The notes below the pieces were generated by a model. The model had not been told where the DNA came from. It searched no databases and saw only the letters and a program-made list of their open reading frames with translations. Shown here piece by piece: positions 9,701 through 17,883 of a stretch of 64,000 nt of DNA; position 1 is the first letter of the stretch, and every line of letters begins with the position of its first letter. This DNA comes from Mantis religiosa. Its lineage: Eukaryota > Arthropoda > Insecta > Mantodea > Mantidae. Where the stretch lies: assembly GCA_030765055.1 (NCBI GenBank), contig JAUKNK010000321.1, forward strand, positions 62,001 through 126,000, given 5' to 3'. The position numbers and the translations under genes were made by a program.

Positions 9701-10426
9701 TCCCATATAGCCTGTAGTGCTTGAGAACTCTTGTTTACCGGGGTTAATATTAAACATTAAAATTTTGTGATCAGAGCAGCTCTCTTGTGTGCCACACTCC
9801 CAATCTGTGATGTGCCGTAGCATTAGTGTGTCTGATATCGTTAGGTCAACATGGCTGCTGCCTCTTGTCGATTCAAAAGTAGGTTCTGAAAGCTCATTTA
9901 TTATATAAAGATCGGATGTGGTAATATATTCTTCTAGAGACAATCCCCGTTTATTGGTTAGGACGTCGTGCCATGTTTTACTTCTAGCGTTGCTGTCAAC
10001 TGCTAATATTAATCCTGTGCCTTTCGAATGGTTCACAATCTGTTCTATTTCCCTTACTTTACCTTCAATTTCCTGTGTTATGTCAAAATAAGCACTTATT
10101 CCGTAAATTTTGAAATCCCCATAACTTATTTCTACCATGACACAGTCTTCATGTGAAAGTTGTTTAATTAGAAGCACATCAATTTCTTTGTTATTTTCAA
10201 TGATGATTGCTCGTTTCCTCCCCTGTCCACATGCGTAAGTCCTGAAAGATTTAGGTATGTCAGCAAGGTGATTGTGTACAATGTAGGGTTCTTGGACAAA
10301 AGCTATTATATCTATACGTTGTTCACTCAATATGTGAATTAAGTTGTTTGTTGCAGCCCTTTTATGTTGTATATTAACCTGTATACAACGTAATGGTCTT
10401 AACTGTCTATTCCTTTGATTTCCCAT
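6752..10426 (-). CDS. LINE ORF2: AP endonuclease, reverse transcriptase, RNase H
   Basis: A 1,224-residue polyprotein for target-primed reverse transcription. In order: an AP-type endonuclease (about 10-235; RCIQVNIQHKRAA, FVQEPYI, LAVDSNARS, SDHKILMF); a linker with VPWWTDELTVLRKR; the RT (about 480-780; KTPGMDGLTSDI, FRPISLLNIGGKLLERL, QYGFIPQRGT, SLDVQGAFDAAWW, QGSCCGPGFWNI and the active site VIAFADDLLIL); an RNase H (EIYTDGSKTGGKVG, NQAEQIAVLKVL, YTDSQITLDSL, WVRGHAGIEGNELADRLAKEAA); and a C-terminal CPCNTGEQTVDHLLFHC zinc motif. The endonuclease and WWT block resemble the R1 group, while the RNase H is typical of LOA and I groups. ATG at 10,426 is one base past the ORF1 stop, suggesting termination-reinitiation. 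All visible catalytic motifs are present. Confidence 0.9.
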   Translation of the reverse strand: MGNQRNRQLRPLRCIQVNIQHKRAATNNLIHILSEQRIDIIAFVQEPYIVHNHLADIPKSFRTYACGQGRKRAIIIENNKEIDVLLIKQLSHEDCVMVEISYGDFKIYGISAYFDITQEIEGKVREIEQIVNHSKGTGLILAVDSNARSKTWHDVLTNKRGLSLEEYITTSDLYIINELSEPTFESTRGSSHVDLTISDTLMLRHITDWECGTQESCSDHKILMFNINPGKQEFSSTTGYMGPRYIINSDNFQAFDNELINNMAINLKCESNNNKNLDKLEQEMCEKLQNFENVNEIVDLSFSGITSACHSVFKVSKARRQTDQKPVPWWTDELTVLRKRTNALRRRYQRTTNSEHLRRERKTAYLKGKREYEDKLQQEKIKSWKTLCSAQNEANPWDIIYKLASGKVRTTPILTTLKRNDNTYTEDTCSTLEYMLAHFTPEDNQEDDNETHRRIRIEIQKPMPTDDDKEFTSEEIISSLKKFNLKKTPGMDGLTSDIILRAFNIFPKYFTALYNICLRKGKFPQRWKHSIIIPITKPGKENCNDVSKFRPISLLNIGGKLLERLMIDRILFHINSNDLFNNNQYGFIPQRGTVDAVMQLKEFVENSLKQKQCTIVISLDVQGAFDAAWWPSILKNLRELKCPRNLYNLAASYFGERKATLTINNYSAEKEIQKGCPQGSCCGPGFWNILYNSLLNLPFSKRTKVIAFADDLLILTKGDFKAEAENYANQDVKKIERWALNNKMVFNTNKSKVMLISRKRRGDKNVSMLLNDRVLVQVEEMKYLGIHLDSKFNFNAHIAHTVDKSLGLINMLARTAKLQWGLGHKALKTIYEGALVPILTYGAPVWKEAVQKQKNIAKFKRVQRLMNIKIAKTFRTVSYEASCVLAGVKPIMITIEEKTEIYTATKSLNQEYDAPLEVKYWRHPAETAIIHQVEKHTLYQTEIYTDGSKTGGKVGAAAIVYTNGEVTHRFKFKLGENCTNNQAEQIAVLKVLEKLQELQDIEENRKRVAIYTDSQITLDSLKNKMKHPRLIESIRSKIIELTEQNWIIHFGWVRGHAGIEGNELADRLAKEAAAEEGEAVYQKISKDVIITRMNEDGIRRWQTEWDKTSKGATMMEFFPSIIDRIKSNIRITPNFTCITSGHGNIRSYLHRFKIMDESICPCNTGEQTVDHLLFHCPILGKQRKDLAAAIIHQGGKWPTAKKDLTRRFIRQFSRFVNAIDFKKL

Positions 10427-10427
10427 A

Positions 10428-11540
10428 TTAGTAATCTATTTTTTCTACGTACCTCTTAAGCATAGCATTATAGCAACCACAACTTCTATCGAGAGAGGAA
10501 TGATTCACATCGACAAGTGCCGCTTTGTTGTACTTATTGTAATTGATACAATTAATACAACGGTAGTTTGCCACGGCCGCTTCACATTGTTTCAGCTCAT
10601 GACTTTGTGCGCAAAGGGGGCACACCACATTTCCAGTACATTCTTTTGCCGTATGGTTATATTTACTGCATTTGTAGCAGCGGGTAACTGACAAATAATC
10701 CTCACTCCTGCAAATGCTCCACCCTAATTTGAGTTTCTTTCCTGCTAGGCGTTTCCTTGTTTCTGCATTGACTTCTATGACTAAGTTCTTATGCTTCTTC
10801 TTATCTAGAAAAGCAAACTTCGCTGTGATGTTGTTCCCATTTAGCGCCAAATCATTGTTCTGCGATATTATGGCTGCTACAGCATTATCAGTATTTATTT
10901 GTTTTGGAACATTAAAAATGATCAACTTCGGATTTCTCAATTTGGGTGTATAACTTTCTAATTCCTCCCCACATACCTCTTTTATTTTATTAGAAATGGT
11001 ATCTATGTCTGCCTTGTTTTCGGATTCTACCAATAGCTGATTATCCCTTTGAGTTTTCAGTGCATTGATTCCTACCCTCAACTCAGTCGGGTTTAACTTT
11101 GTCTTTAGTAAGGTCTTTGTATACTCTGCCGATTGATTATCTTTGGATTTAATGAACAGCTTGTATCGCTTGTTATGATTAGACGTATCCCTCAGAACAT
11201 CTGCATAAAGCTTCTTCGGCCCGCCTGCAGAGGGAGGTAACGAGCAAGCGGGGAGGTAGTGCGACGTTGAACCAACAGATGTCGCAACGCCCTGCAACGT
11301 AGCAAACCCCGGTCTGACATGCATCATGGGGTTCGTTGCCACAGCCTTACTTTCTAACTCAGTAATCACTTGGTTTTTTTCATTTATAACAGATCTCAGG
11401 TTTGCAGCTTCTACTCTAATGGTACTCACTGCGTCTAGAATCCTCTGCTTCAAGTCACTTCTCATTCTGATGCACTCTTCCTGCACACTAATCAAACTGT
11501 TCAGAGCGTTCTCAATCACATTCTCACTGTCTGACGCCAT
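10428..11540 (-). CDS. LINE ORF1: gag-like protein with zinc knuckles
   Basis: A 370-residue nucleocapsid-like protein that would coat the LINE RNA. I chose the ATG at 11,540 (MASDSENVIENALNSL), because it lies 15 nt inside the target duplication. The frame is also open upstream through PLE sequence, but that is accidental. An N-terminal coiled-coil-like region (about 1-70; charged, with regular leucine and isoleucine) is followed by a basic middle (KKLYADVLRDTSNHNKRYKL) and an RNA-binding fold-like region. The C-terminus has Cys/His knuckles CYKCSKYNHTAKEC, CPLCAQSHELKQC and a third spaced CINC...C group. It ends one base before ORF2. R1- and I-group elements usually carry three such knuckles. 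Confidence 0.85.
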   Translation of the reverse strand: MASDSENVIENALNSLISVQEECIRMRSDLKQRILDAVSTIRVEAANLRSVINEKNQVITELESKAVATNPMMHVRPGFATLQGVATSVGSTSHYLPACSLPPSAGGPKKLYADVLRDTSNHNKRYKLFIKSKDNQSAEYTKTLLKTKLNPTELRVGINALKTQRDNQLLVESENKADIDTISNKIKEVCGEELESYTPKLRNPKLIIFNVPKQINTDNAVAAIISQNNDLALNGNNITAKFAFLDKKKHKNLVIEVNAETRKRLAGKKLKLGWSICRSEDYLSVTRCYKCSKYNHTAKECTGNVVCPLCAQSHELKQCEAAVANYRCINCINYNKYNKAALVDVNHSSLDRSCGCYNAMLKRYVEKIDY

Positions 11541-11555
11541 CTTGATATTCTCATG

Positions 11556-11862
11556 GTATCTGTACCATGTTTTAAAAATATGAGGGAAGGCTTTAGTTAT
11601 ATGTGTTTCAAAAAAGCTCATGTATAAGTTGGCCAAAAATGGTGATAGCGGGCTTCCCATAGCCAGTCCTGAAATTTGTTTATAATACTTTCCATCAAAG
11701 ACAAAATAATTTTGCTGTATACATATTTCAGTCATTGCCAAATATTTTTCTATTGTATTGGCATCTAGATTAATAGAAGTTAGCCATTTCTTAAGTTGAA
11801 TCAAAAGTTTGTCTATTGGGATGCTCACTTCACTGTGGTGTTCCAATACGGTTAAATTTCAA
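11556..11862 (-). mobile_element. Penelope-like element C, RT upstream part
   Basis: Minus-strand translation gives the RT blocks FVFDGKYYKQISGLAMGSPLSPFLANLYMSFFE, ending in FKTWYRY, where the LINE has inserted just before the YVDD active site. The remainder is at 5,350-6,398. Upstream of about 11,862 the match ends in AT-rich DNA, so RT motifs 1 and 2 are missing. Because of the insertion this frame runs straight into the LINE gag, giving a chance chimeric ORF of 472 codons. Confidence 0.85.
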
Positions 11863-11910
11863 TATAATAAGTAAATATTATAATATATTATATAAATAAT
11901 CTGTTTCTTG

Positions 11911-12078
11911 CCCGCTTCCATGGTGTGAGGTAGCGTGTGTAACTCACAGTCAAGAGGTTGCGAGTTCGAATCTCGCTAAGGATGAGTTACCTGGATAAGG
12001 TTTTCCCAGGGTTTTTCGTTATCCTATGAAGACGAATGTTGGGTAACTCTGAGCTCTAGGGACTCTGGACTCATTTGA
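11911..12078 (+). repeat. tRNA-derived SINE, family 1 (copy a)
   Basis: A pol III promoter-like head with an A-box-like GGTGTGAGGTAGCGTG segment and a B box GCGAGTTCGAATCTCGC. It is followed by a tRNA-unrelated body, GATGAGTTACCTGGATAAGG, then a TTATCC block and GACGAATGTTGGGTA. The same head and body recur at 54,602-54,775. It ends in an AT- and CATT-rich tail. It is not a functional tRNA, because no acceptor stem or anticodon arm can be closed. Confidence 0.8.
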
Positions 12079-12561
12079 GTATCATATCATCCATTTCATT
12101 CATTCACTCATTCATTTATTCATTCATTGTTCGATATAATGTGCACTGTTGAAAAGACAAAAAAAGAAAATTCTGTTTCTTTACTAAATGTTTTGAAACT
12201 AATGCTGTTATTAATTTGATATTCCTTTATTAAATTATATTAAGTTATATATCTTCACATAGAAACACAAATTGCAAGATATTGTTTGCATTTATCCATC
12301 ATTTAGTTTTCACATTCATTAAAACAAACTACAACAGTTATCGTATCTATGCACCAGGCAAAATTACGCACCTTTATATTATGCAGGCAGACCCACCTCT
12401 CATATAGTATATTTACCTGCTGGTAGAGGGAGACCTGAAAGCTGCTGTCAACACACCAAGTATGTCTGCAAGCCACTAGAGGAATCGTGTATAAACACGC
12501 TCCATCAGCGATGCTAATGACTATGTCAAATTTTGCGTGGTAAAACCACAGATAAAAATGA
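12079..12561. other. non-coding interior of the 9-bp-TSD element (right part)
   Basis: No ORF of note. It begins with a (CATT)n-like tail left by the SINE and ends in the short inverted terminus of the DNA element. It contains one moderately GC-rich stretch (12,384-12,545) of unknown origin. Confidence 0.35.
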
Positions 12562-12570
12562 ACACAGTGT

Positions 12571-12920
12571 ACAAAGTTCTTTTACATACTAGCAAGTAGT
12601 CATAATACCACATTATACAAACATTCCTTCACTTATAGTGGTACCCAACTGTACAATAATTTACCTTTTTATTTAAAACAGATTGACAACCAAAAGATTT
12701 TTAAATTGAAACTACACAAATTTTTAAGTGAAGCATTTTTTTATTCTATTCAAGAGTATTTGGAAAGTTAAGTTATATTATTATATTTTGGCATTTACTC
12801 TTATACATGTTTTTTGTACTTTCTGTATTTAAATTTTGTACTCCAATTTTGTAAACATTTTTGTTTTGACGTGTCCACAATCTTGAATGAAGATTTATCG
12901 GATGAATAAATTGAATTGAG
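12571..12920 (+). mobile_element. CR1-like LINE 3' end
   Basis: Continuation of the LINE broken at 4,379. One frame reads TQLYNNLPFYLKQIDNQK, then FKLKLHKFLSEAFFYSIQEYLES and a stop. This is the usual C-terminus of CR1-like RT proteins (NLP...FK..L..FL....FYS..E.L). An AT-rich 3' UTR ends in GGATGAATAAATTGAATTGAG. The next base begins the PLE palindrome, so the PLE landed at or beside the LINE tail. Confidence 0.7.
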
Positions 12921-12976
12921 TACAAAAGTGAATCGAGAATATATTGACACATTGCTTCACTCACACTGTTTATTCA

Positions 12977-13016
12977 CAGGACATGTTTCAAGAGCTCTTG
13001 CTCCTATCCTCAGCTG
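12977..13016 (-). ncRNA. hammerhead-like motif, PLE D left arm
   Basis: Minus strand: CAG, core CUGAGGA, spacer U, stem II AGGAGC-AAGA-GCUCUU (six pairs), GAAA, then CAUGU completing the palindrome ACAUGU as stem III, C17, and CUG pairing with CAG. Stem I is only three clear pairs before an internal loop. The core consensus is intact. Confidence 0.6.
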
Positions 13017-13687
13017 ATACTCGACTAGTGCAAGTTGTAGTGGTTTCTTCTTTCTCCGTATTGTCAATAAATGGCGTGATGTACTTGTCAAAGATGTCCG
13101 GTGGTGGAGTTTCAAAATTCATGACTCTATGACGATTTTTGTTAATGAAGATTTTTTCCCATCCGGAAAGGTCTATGGGGTGATTAACGTATTTTATTAG
13201 AGATGTTTCCAAATTGATGTCATGTCTAGTATTCAAAAAATGAAAAGCCACTGCTGATTTTTCTGTTTCCCCATTTTTAATGTTTCTCATATGTTCTTTA
13301 GTTCTGATGTTAATATTTCTTTTTGTTTTTCCTATATAAATTTTAGGGCAAGTTTCACATTTGATCTCATAGATTCCTGGTTTTTCTTTGGTAGTGATTG
13401 AATTTTTGGGAGGGCCTTTTAACAAATTTCTGATATTAAACCTATTTTGAGGTGCAAGAGTTATGTTGTGTTTTGAGAAGATTTTTTGGAATTTGTTATA
13501 GGCTGATGGGTGGAAGGTGAATATTTTAAAAAGTTTTTTCTCTTTTTCTCCTGTAGGTTCTAGGGTGGTGGTTTCTTTTATTTTCTTAGCTTTGCTGAGT
13601 CTGTTAACAGTTTTGTCTACTAAATTTGGGTTGAAACCGTTGGATATAGCCACTTTTTTTAGGTGTAGGTATTCTTCTTGATAATCT
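12988..13687 (-). pseudogene. GIY-YIG endonuclease domain, PLE D left arm
   Basis: The minus-strand frame starts inside the linker (EEYLHLKKVAISNGFNPNLV), continues through FTFHPSAYNKFQKIFSKHNI and the endonuclease KPGIYEIKCETCPKIYIGKTKRN, and ends after DRHRVMNFETPPP-like and SAEDRSKSS residues. Both GIY and YIG motifs are intact, and the frame is open to a stop at 12,988. No RT domain is attached in this arm, because the frame upstream runs into the spacer in reverse. It is therefore an isolated endonuclease fragment. Confidence 0.8.
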
Positions 13688-13690
13688 ACA

Positions 13691-14440
13691 TTGGAAACAG
13701 AAGAGGATGGTGTGCTCCCCTTTTTGGACATCAAGATCAAAAAAATGAACAACAAACTCATTTTTGGTATCTACAGGAAACCGACACACACAGATAATTA
13801 CATTAAGAACAACAGTTTCAACCCAAAACAACACCAACATGCCATTTTCAACAGTTTAATCTTTCGGATGATCAACTTTCCACTAAACAGAGAAGATTAT
13901 CAAGAAGAATACCTACACATAAAAAAAGTAGCTATATCCAACGGTTTCAACCCAAATTTAGTAGACAAAACTGTTAACAGACTCAGCAAAGCTAAGAAAA
14001 TAAAAGAAACCACCACCCTAGAACCTACAGGAGAAAAAGAGAAAAAACTTTTTAAAATATTCACCTTCCACCCATCAGCCTATAACAAATTCCAAAAAAT
14101 CTTCTCAAAACACAACATAACTCTTGCACCTCAAAATAGGTTTAATATCAGAAATTTGTTAAAAGGCCCTCCCAAAAATTCAATCACTACCAAAGAAAAA
14201 CCAGGAATCTATGAGATCAAATGTGAAACTTGCCCTAAAATTTATATAGAAAAAACAAAAAGAAATATTAACATCAGAACTAAAGAACATATGAGAAACA
14301 TTAAAAATGGTGAAACAGAAAAATCAGCAGTGGCTTTTCATTTTTTGAATACTAGACATGATATCAATTTGGAAACATCTCTAATAAAATACGTTAATCA
14401 CCCCATAGACCTTTCCGGATGGGAAAAAAATCTTCATTAA
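13691..14440 (+). pseudogene. RT C-terminus plus GIY-YIG domain, PLE D right arm
   Basis: An open frame of 249 codons covering the RT end (VLPFLDIKIKKMNNKL, FGIYRKPTHTDNYIKNNSFNP) and the linker plus endonuclease (KPGIYEIKCETCPKIYIEKTKRN). Two defects separate it from the left arm. The glycine of the YIG motif is glutamate, and an extra A near 14,431 shifts the frame so the protein stops after GWEKNLH instead of continuing to the normal end. The YxDD active site is not included. Non-functional as an endonuclease by both criteria. Confidence 0.8.
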
Positions 14441-14565
14441 CAAAAATCGTCATAGAGTCATGAATTTTGAAACTCCACCACCGGACATCTTTGACAAGTA
14501 CATCATGCCATCTATTGACAATACGGAGAAAGAAGAAACCACTACAACTTGCACTAGTCGAGTAT

Positions 14566-14605
14566 CAGCTGAGGATAGGAGCAAGAGCTCTTGAAACATG
14601 TCCTG
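14566..14605 (+). ncRNA. hammerhead-like motif, PLE D right arm
   Basis: The same motif as at 12,977-13,016, on the plus strand: CAG / CUGAGGA / U / AGGAGC hairpin GCUCUU / GAAA / CAUGU / C / CUG. No differences from the left-arm copy are visible. Confidence 0.6.
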
Positions 14606-14955
14606 TGAATAAACAGTGTGAGTGAAGCAATGTGTCAATATATTCTCGATTCACTTTTGTACTAATTTGTGCTTCACTGTCCCTACGCTTCTTTCAAGTT
14701 TATACTTTAAATTGAATTGAATTGAATTCAATCCAATTCAATGCAGCAGCATGCCTTCTGTTGCAGAACTAACTGCCTGCCAGCTGGCCAGCAGTAAAAA
14801 AAAATTAGGCACTGTACATATGGGGGCTGTTCAATAAAGAACGATCTCAAGTTTTTTTGACAACGTACCTTTACTCATCCTCATAATTTTGATGCTCCTT
14901 CTCAAAATCTTCTCCCCTGAATGTGGTGCACTTGTCCCAGCGTTTCTGTCAGTCT

Positions 14956-15790
14956 TCAAAGACATGCTGGAAACCATTTTTTGAGATCCTTCAAAATCGC
15001 CTCCGCAGCCTTCACCACTGCTTCTGATGATGGATAATGCCTGCCATGAAAGCGTTTCTCCAAGTAAGGGAATAGAAAAAAGTCACATGGGGCTAAATCC
15101 GGATTATAGGGAGGGTGAGGGATACACTTCAGGTTGATTTTTGCAAGATATTCAGCGACAACATTGGAAATATGTGGCTGCACCTTATCGTTGTGCAGCA
15201 TCCAGCCTGCTTCACGGAAATACAGTCTTTTGCACCTGATATGGACTTGCAATGTTTTCAGGACATCCCTGTAGTATTGTCCAGTTACTGATGTGTGTGC
15301 AGGTACAAAATGCTGATAAACCATTCCATGAATATCAAAGAATGAGGTGACCAGCAGAAGCAACCACTTTTGCTTTTTTGGGGGTTGGTGATGAAGGAGA
15401 TTTCTGCACTGAGCTTTGCCGTATGCTCTCAGGATCAAAACGATGTAGCCAAGTTTCATCAGCAGTGATTATGTTTGAAAGAAGCTCCAGATCTTCCTCT
15501 AACTTCACCTTTAACTGCATGCAGGTCTGCATGCGAATGTCCTTTTGTTTGGGTATCAACAGTCCTGGAAATCAATGCACACAAACACGTCTCATGTGTA
15601 ATGTGTCTGTCACCAACCTGTGGGTGGCACCCAATGAAATGTTCAGTATTTCAGAAAGTGATCTTATGGTAATTTGTCGGTCCTCTCTCACAATGACAGC
15701 AGCAGTGTTGATGTTTTCATCCGTAAGAGCAGTAACTGGAGCACTGGGTCCACCTTCCTTTGAAATTGATTGTCTCCCCTCTTTAAACAT
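14956..15790 (-). pseudogene. mariner transposase (frameshifted)
   Basis: Three adjoining minus-strand frames together cover most of a mariner transposase. The first has the second HTH (ALTDENINTAAVIVREDRQI, then IRSLSEILNISLGATHRLV). The second has the first catalytic aspartate in IITADETWLHRFDPESI. The third has SFFDIHGMVYQHFVPAHTSV, then MLHNDKVQPHISNVV (the second aspartate, in HND rather than HDN) and HPPYNPDLAPCDFFLFPYLEK with the third. The frameshifts near 15,340-15,460 and 15,560-15,575 and the HND change argue that it is inactive. Confidence 0.8.
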
Positions 15791-16057
15791 TTTAAACCAC
15801 CTTCGAGCTGTGCTGTAGGGAAGACCAGACTGTCCATAGGCCTCCTGTTACATTGTATAGGCCTCAACTGAAGATTTGTTGAGACGAAAGAAGAATTTCA
15901 AAGCCGCATATTGTTCCTCGCATGTTACCTACATTGCAGTGGTAGGCAATACTCAACATGTCTGAATTTGCCTGGTTCTCACAGATGGGAACCAGGAGTA
16001 CCAACAATGAAACTACTATGGCGTGTTTGATTCGCATTAAGCTAACAGAATATAATG

Positions 16058-16325
16058 ATTCCAATGTGTAAGGACTATGATACAAAGAAGCACAAAATTA
16101 ATATAATTTTGAGTTGAACTAATACTTAATGCTCCCCTTATTGCTAGCAGTTACTTAGCATGTGTTTCATTAGGATCTTCCTAACATCATGTTCAGTCGA
16201 CAACAGCTGACTTACCTACGTGTTCTAGGTAAATACTAGCAATAAGTGGAGCATTGAATATTAGTTCAACTCAAAATTATATTAATTTTGTGCTTCATTG
16301 TATCATAGTCCTTACACATTAGAAT
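16058..16325. mobile_element. palindromic MITE nested in mariner-3
   Basis: Long inverted arms of about 85-90 bp flank a loop of about 90 bp. The outer ends are ATTCCAATGTGTAAGGAC and ATTCTAATGTGTAAGGAC. The arms share CACAAAATTAATATAATTTT and TCAACTCAAAATT-type blocks with few mismatches. The flanking ATAATG/ATAATA may be a short target duplication. There is no coding capacity. The family is unknown. Confidence 0.65.
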
Positions 16326-16436
16326 ATAATAAGATTGAATTTTAGTGCAAAAAATTATGACCGTAGAAAGATTATGATCATTCTTTATGGAACAGCCCTC
16401 ATAGTAAGAAGTAAATGATATCAATTTGTCATTTAA

Positions 16437-17879
16437 CCACTTCGCCGATGGCCATTTAAACCCTTCAAGGGCTGGAAACGGATACCCAATAAACAGAACG
16501 AGACATTTAAATTGTTAAATGCTGTAAAAGTGCATCATAAATATATTTCCGTATCTTCCGTATTTATTAAGTTATTTAAACGAAACAAAAACTGGTTTAA
16601 AACCCATTAAAGGCAGTATACATCTACAGTAACAATAAAGTAGAGACTACATTAATAAATAGTTGAAATTTCACTACTTTATTTCACTGTAGCAAAAGCC
16701 ATTCTTTGCGCTGAGCGCGCCTAATATTTTAATCATTTTGTTTGTGTGTATATGAACGAATGATTGTATAGCTATGCAAGTTACTTCTCTGGTTCAAGTT
16801 AGTTAGTTAGTTTATTTATGCTATACCAGGCGATAATCATATGAGTGTATGTTGCGTTACACACATATGCTGGAAAGAAAACTCCCTGTCAGCATCTGTT
16901 ATTACAGATCTGTTATTACAAAGTTTCTGGTAGCCTTATGCAGCTGTTTTCGCTCAGTATTTTAGTTATTTGTACTCTCTTTGTGTTCAGAGTGATTTCT
17001 TATACATATCAAGAGCTAAATGAATGGCACATTTGAAATTGTTAAATTTCAATATTAACCATGGCTTATCCCCGTAATGTAGCAAATAAATTAGCTTGGG
17101 TATGGTGTGTACAGGCTTCTGATACTACTGTAGAAAATCTGGAAGGTTTGTTGTGCGATTATGGGGGAGATGTTTAGGATATAGGTAGCAGGATGTGTAC
17201 TGGTCTACAGATGGCATGTTAGCTACTCCACTGTTTGGAGGAAATGGCGGGTCAAATATGGGTGATGTGGATCAGCTATTATTAGCTATCCCTCTTTACG
17301 GAAAACAGTTAAATGGTAAAAAAAGTATTTTTATACCACTGGATGTAACTATGCACAGTTGTTTAGTAATTTTCAGAGCTGTAAATTCGTGCAAGACATT
17401 CATCTACCTGTACTTGCGTGTATAAATAGCTCGTAACCTAACTGAGTATTATAATACTCAGAGGCCTCTATATACTCGGGGGTAAGAACTCCACCAAGAC
17501 ATCACCCCTCATACTTGAGAGAAAACACTTTCCTAAAAGGATACCACCCACAACCAAAAGAGTCGCAACCATTTCGAAAATGTCTAGTGTGTTGCGAAAA
17601 AGAAGTTTGCAAGGAAACCAATATTATTTGGTGTGAATCTGCAGATGTGCCCTTGGGTGTTTATCCAGGTTTGGAGGTGTTCAATTCAAAAAGAAACCTT
17701 TAAGGGTACGTTTACATTCCTTATAGAACTAATTTAAATTTATTGTAAAATGGGAAGATTAAAATAATTGGCGTTAAATGAGCACTAAAGGTGTCTATGC
17801 GCAGGACATCTATACACGTCCATATTGGTTAGGGGCATTTTAACTTGGACGTCATATGATGTCCATATCGGTGAAAGAG
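16437..17879 (+). mobile_element. piggyBac-type element, internally deleted
   Basis: Flanked by TTAA on both sides (16,433-16,436 and 17,880-17,883). The inverted ends are similar: CCACTTCGCCGATGGCCAT on the left, and CTCTTTCACCGATATGGACAT read inward from the right. Inside it keeps only the end of a transposase gene. A related internal segment occurs at 35,286-35,650, and a related end at 1-121. At 1.44 kb it is about 1 kb shorter than an autonomous piggyBac. Confidence 0.8.
17455..17703 (+). pseudogene. piggyBac transposase C-terminal Cys-rich domain
   Basis: The plus-strand frame reads LRENTFLKGYHPQPKES, then RKCLVCCEKEVCKETNIIWCESADVPLGVYPGLEVFNSK. The order of Cys pairs after a basic, proline-rich stretch matches the C-terminal Cys-rich finger of piggyBac transposases, which recognises the element ends. 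Two of the later family Cys positions (C..C.V.LC and PCF) appear as SADVPLG and PGL, so the finger is degraded. The DDD catalytic core is absent. It sits just inside the right end of the TTAA-flanked element, as expected. Confidence 0.7.
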
Positions 17880-17883
17880 TTAA

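Larger units (their letters stand above)
6399..11555 (-). mobile_element. full-length R1/LOA-like non-LTR retrotransposon
   Basis: A complete 5,157-bp LINE on the minus strand. It is flanked by a perfect 13-bp target duplication, GTATCTGTACCAT (6,386-6,398 and 11,556-11,568). A poly(A) tail, read as T's at 6,399-6,407, marks the 3' end. The 5' UTR is only 15 nt. Two intact ORFs follow: a zinc-knuckle gag (11,540-10,428) and an endonuclease-RT-RNase H protein (10,426-6,752). Between them the stop and start are separated by one base (TAATATG). The 3' UTR is about 350 bp. The intact frames and clean duplication indicate a young, possibly active copy. It is inserted in PLE C. Confidence 0.9.
4389..12561. 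mobile_element. DNA element with 9-bp target duplication, filled by later insertions
   Basis: The nonamer ACACAGTGT occurs at 4,380-4,388 and 12,562-12,570 and splits a LINE. Immediately inside are short inverted termini: TCATTTTTATTCG on the left and TCATTTTTATCTG read inward from the right. A 9-bp duplication with very short inverted repeats would fit a Mutator-like or related non-autonomous DNA element. Its own sequence appears to be 4,389-5,059 plus roughly 12,080-12,561. A Gypsy LTR, a PLE, a LINE and a SINE fill the middle. I recognise no transposase in the element's own DNA. Confidence 0.6.
12920..14662. mobile_element. Penelope-like element D, near-perfect palindrome
   Basis: Two arms, 12,920-13,687 (coding strand minus) and 13,894-14,662 (coding strand plus), are inverted copies that I estimate by eye to be about 99% identical. 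A 206-bp unique spacer separates them. Both ends read GTACAAAAGTGAATCG. Each arm carries the linker, the GIY-YIG endonuclease and the 3' UTR with a hammerhead-like motif. The spacer is the end of the RT domain in plus orientation, so the plus copy is the longer one. The arms differ by a few substitutions and a 1-bp indel, which suggests a recent origin. Confidence 0.9.
14821..16401 (-). mobile_element. Mariner-3, with nested MITE
   Basis: The element is bounded by TA duplications and terminal inverted repeats: TGGGGGCTGTTCAATAAAGA on the left, and TGAGGGCTGTTCCATAAAGA read inward from the right. It is a different mariner subfamily from mariner-1 and -2. The transposase on the minus strand is split by frameshifts. 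Its promoter-side region is interrupted by a palindromic element at about 16,058-16,325. Confidence 0.9.
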
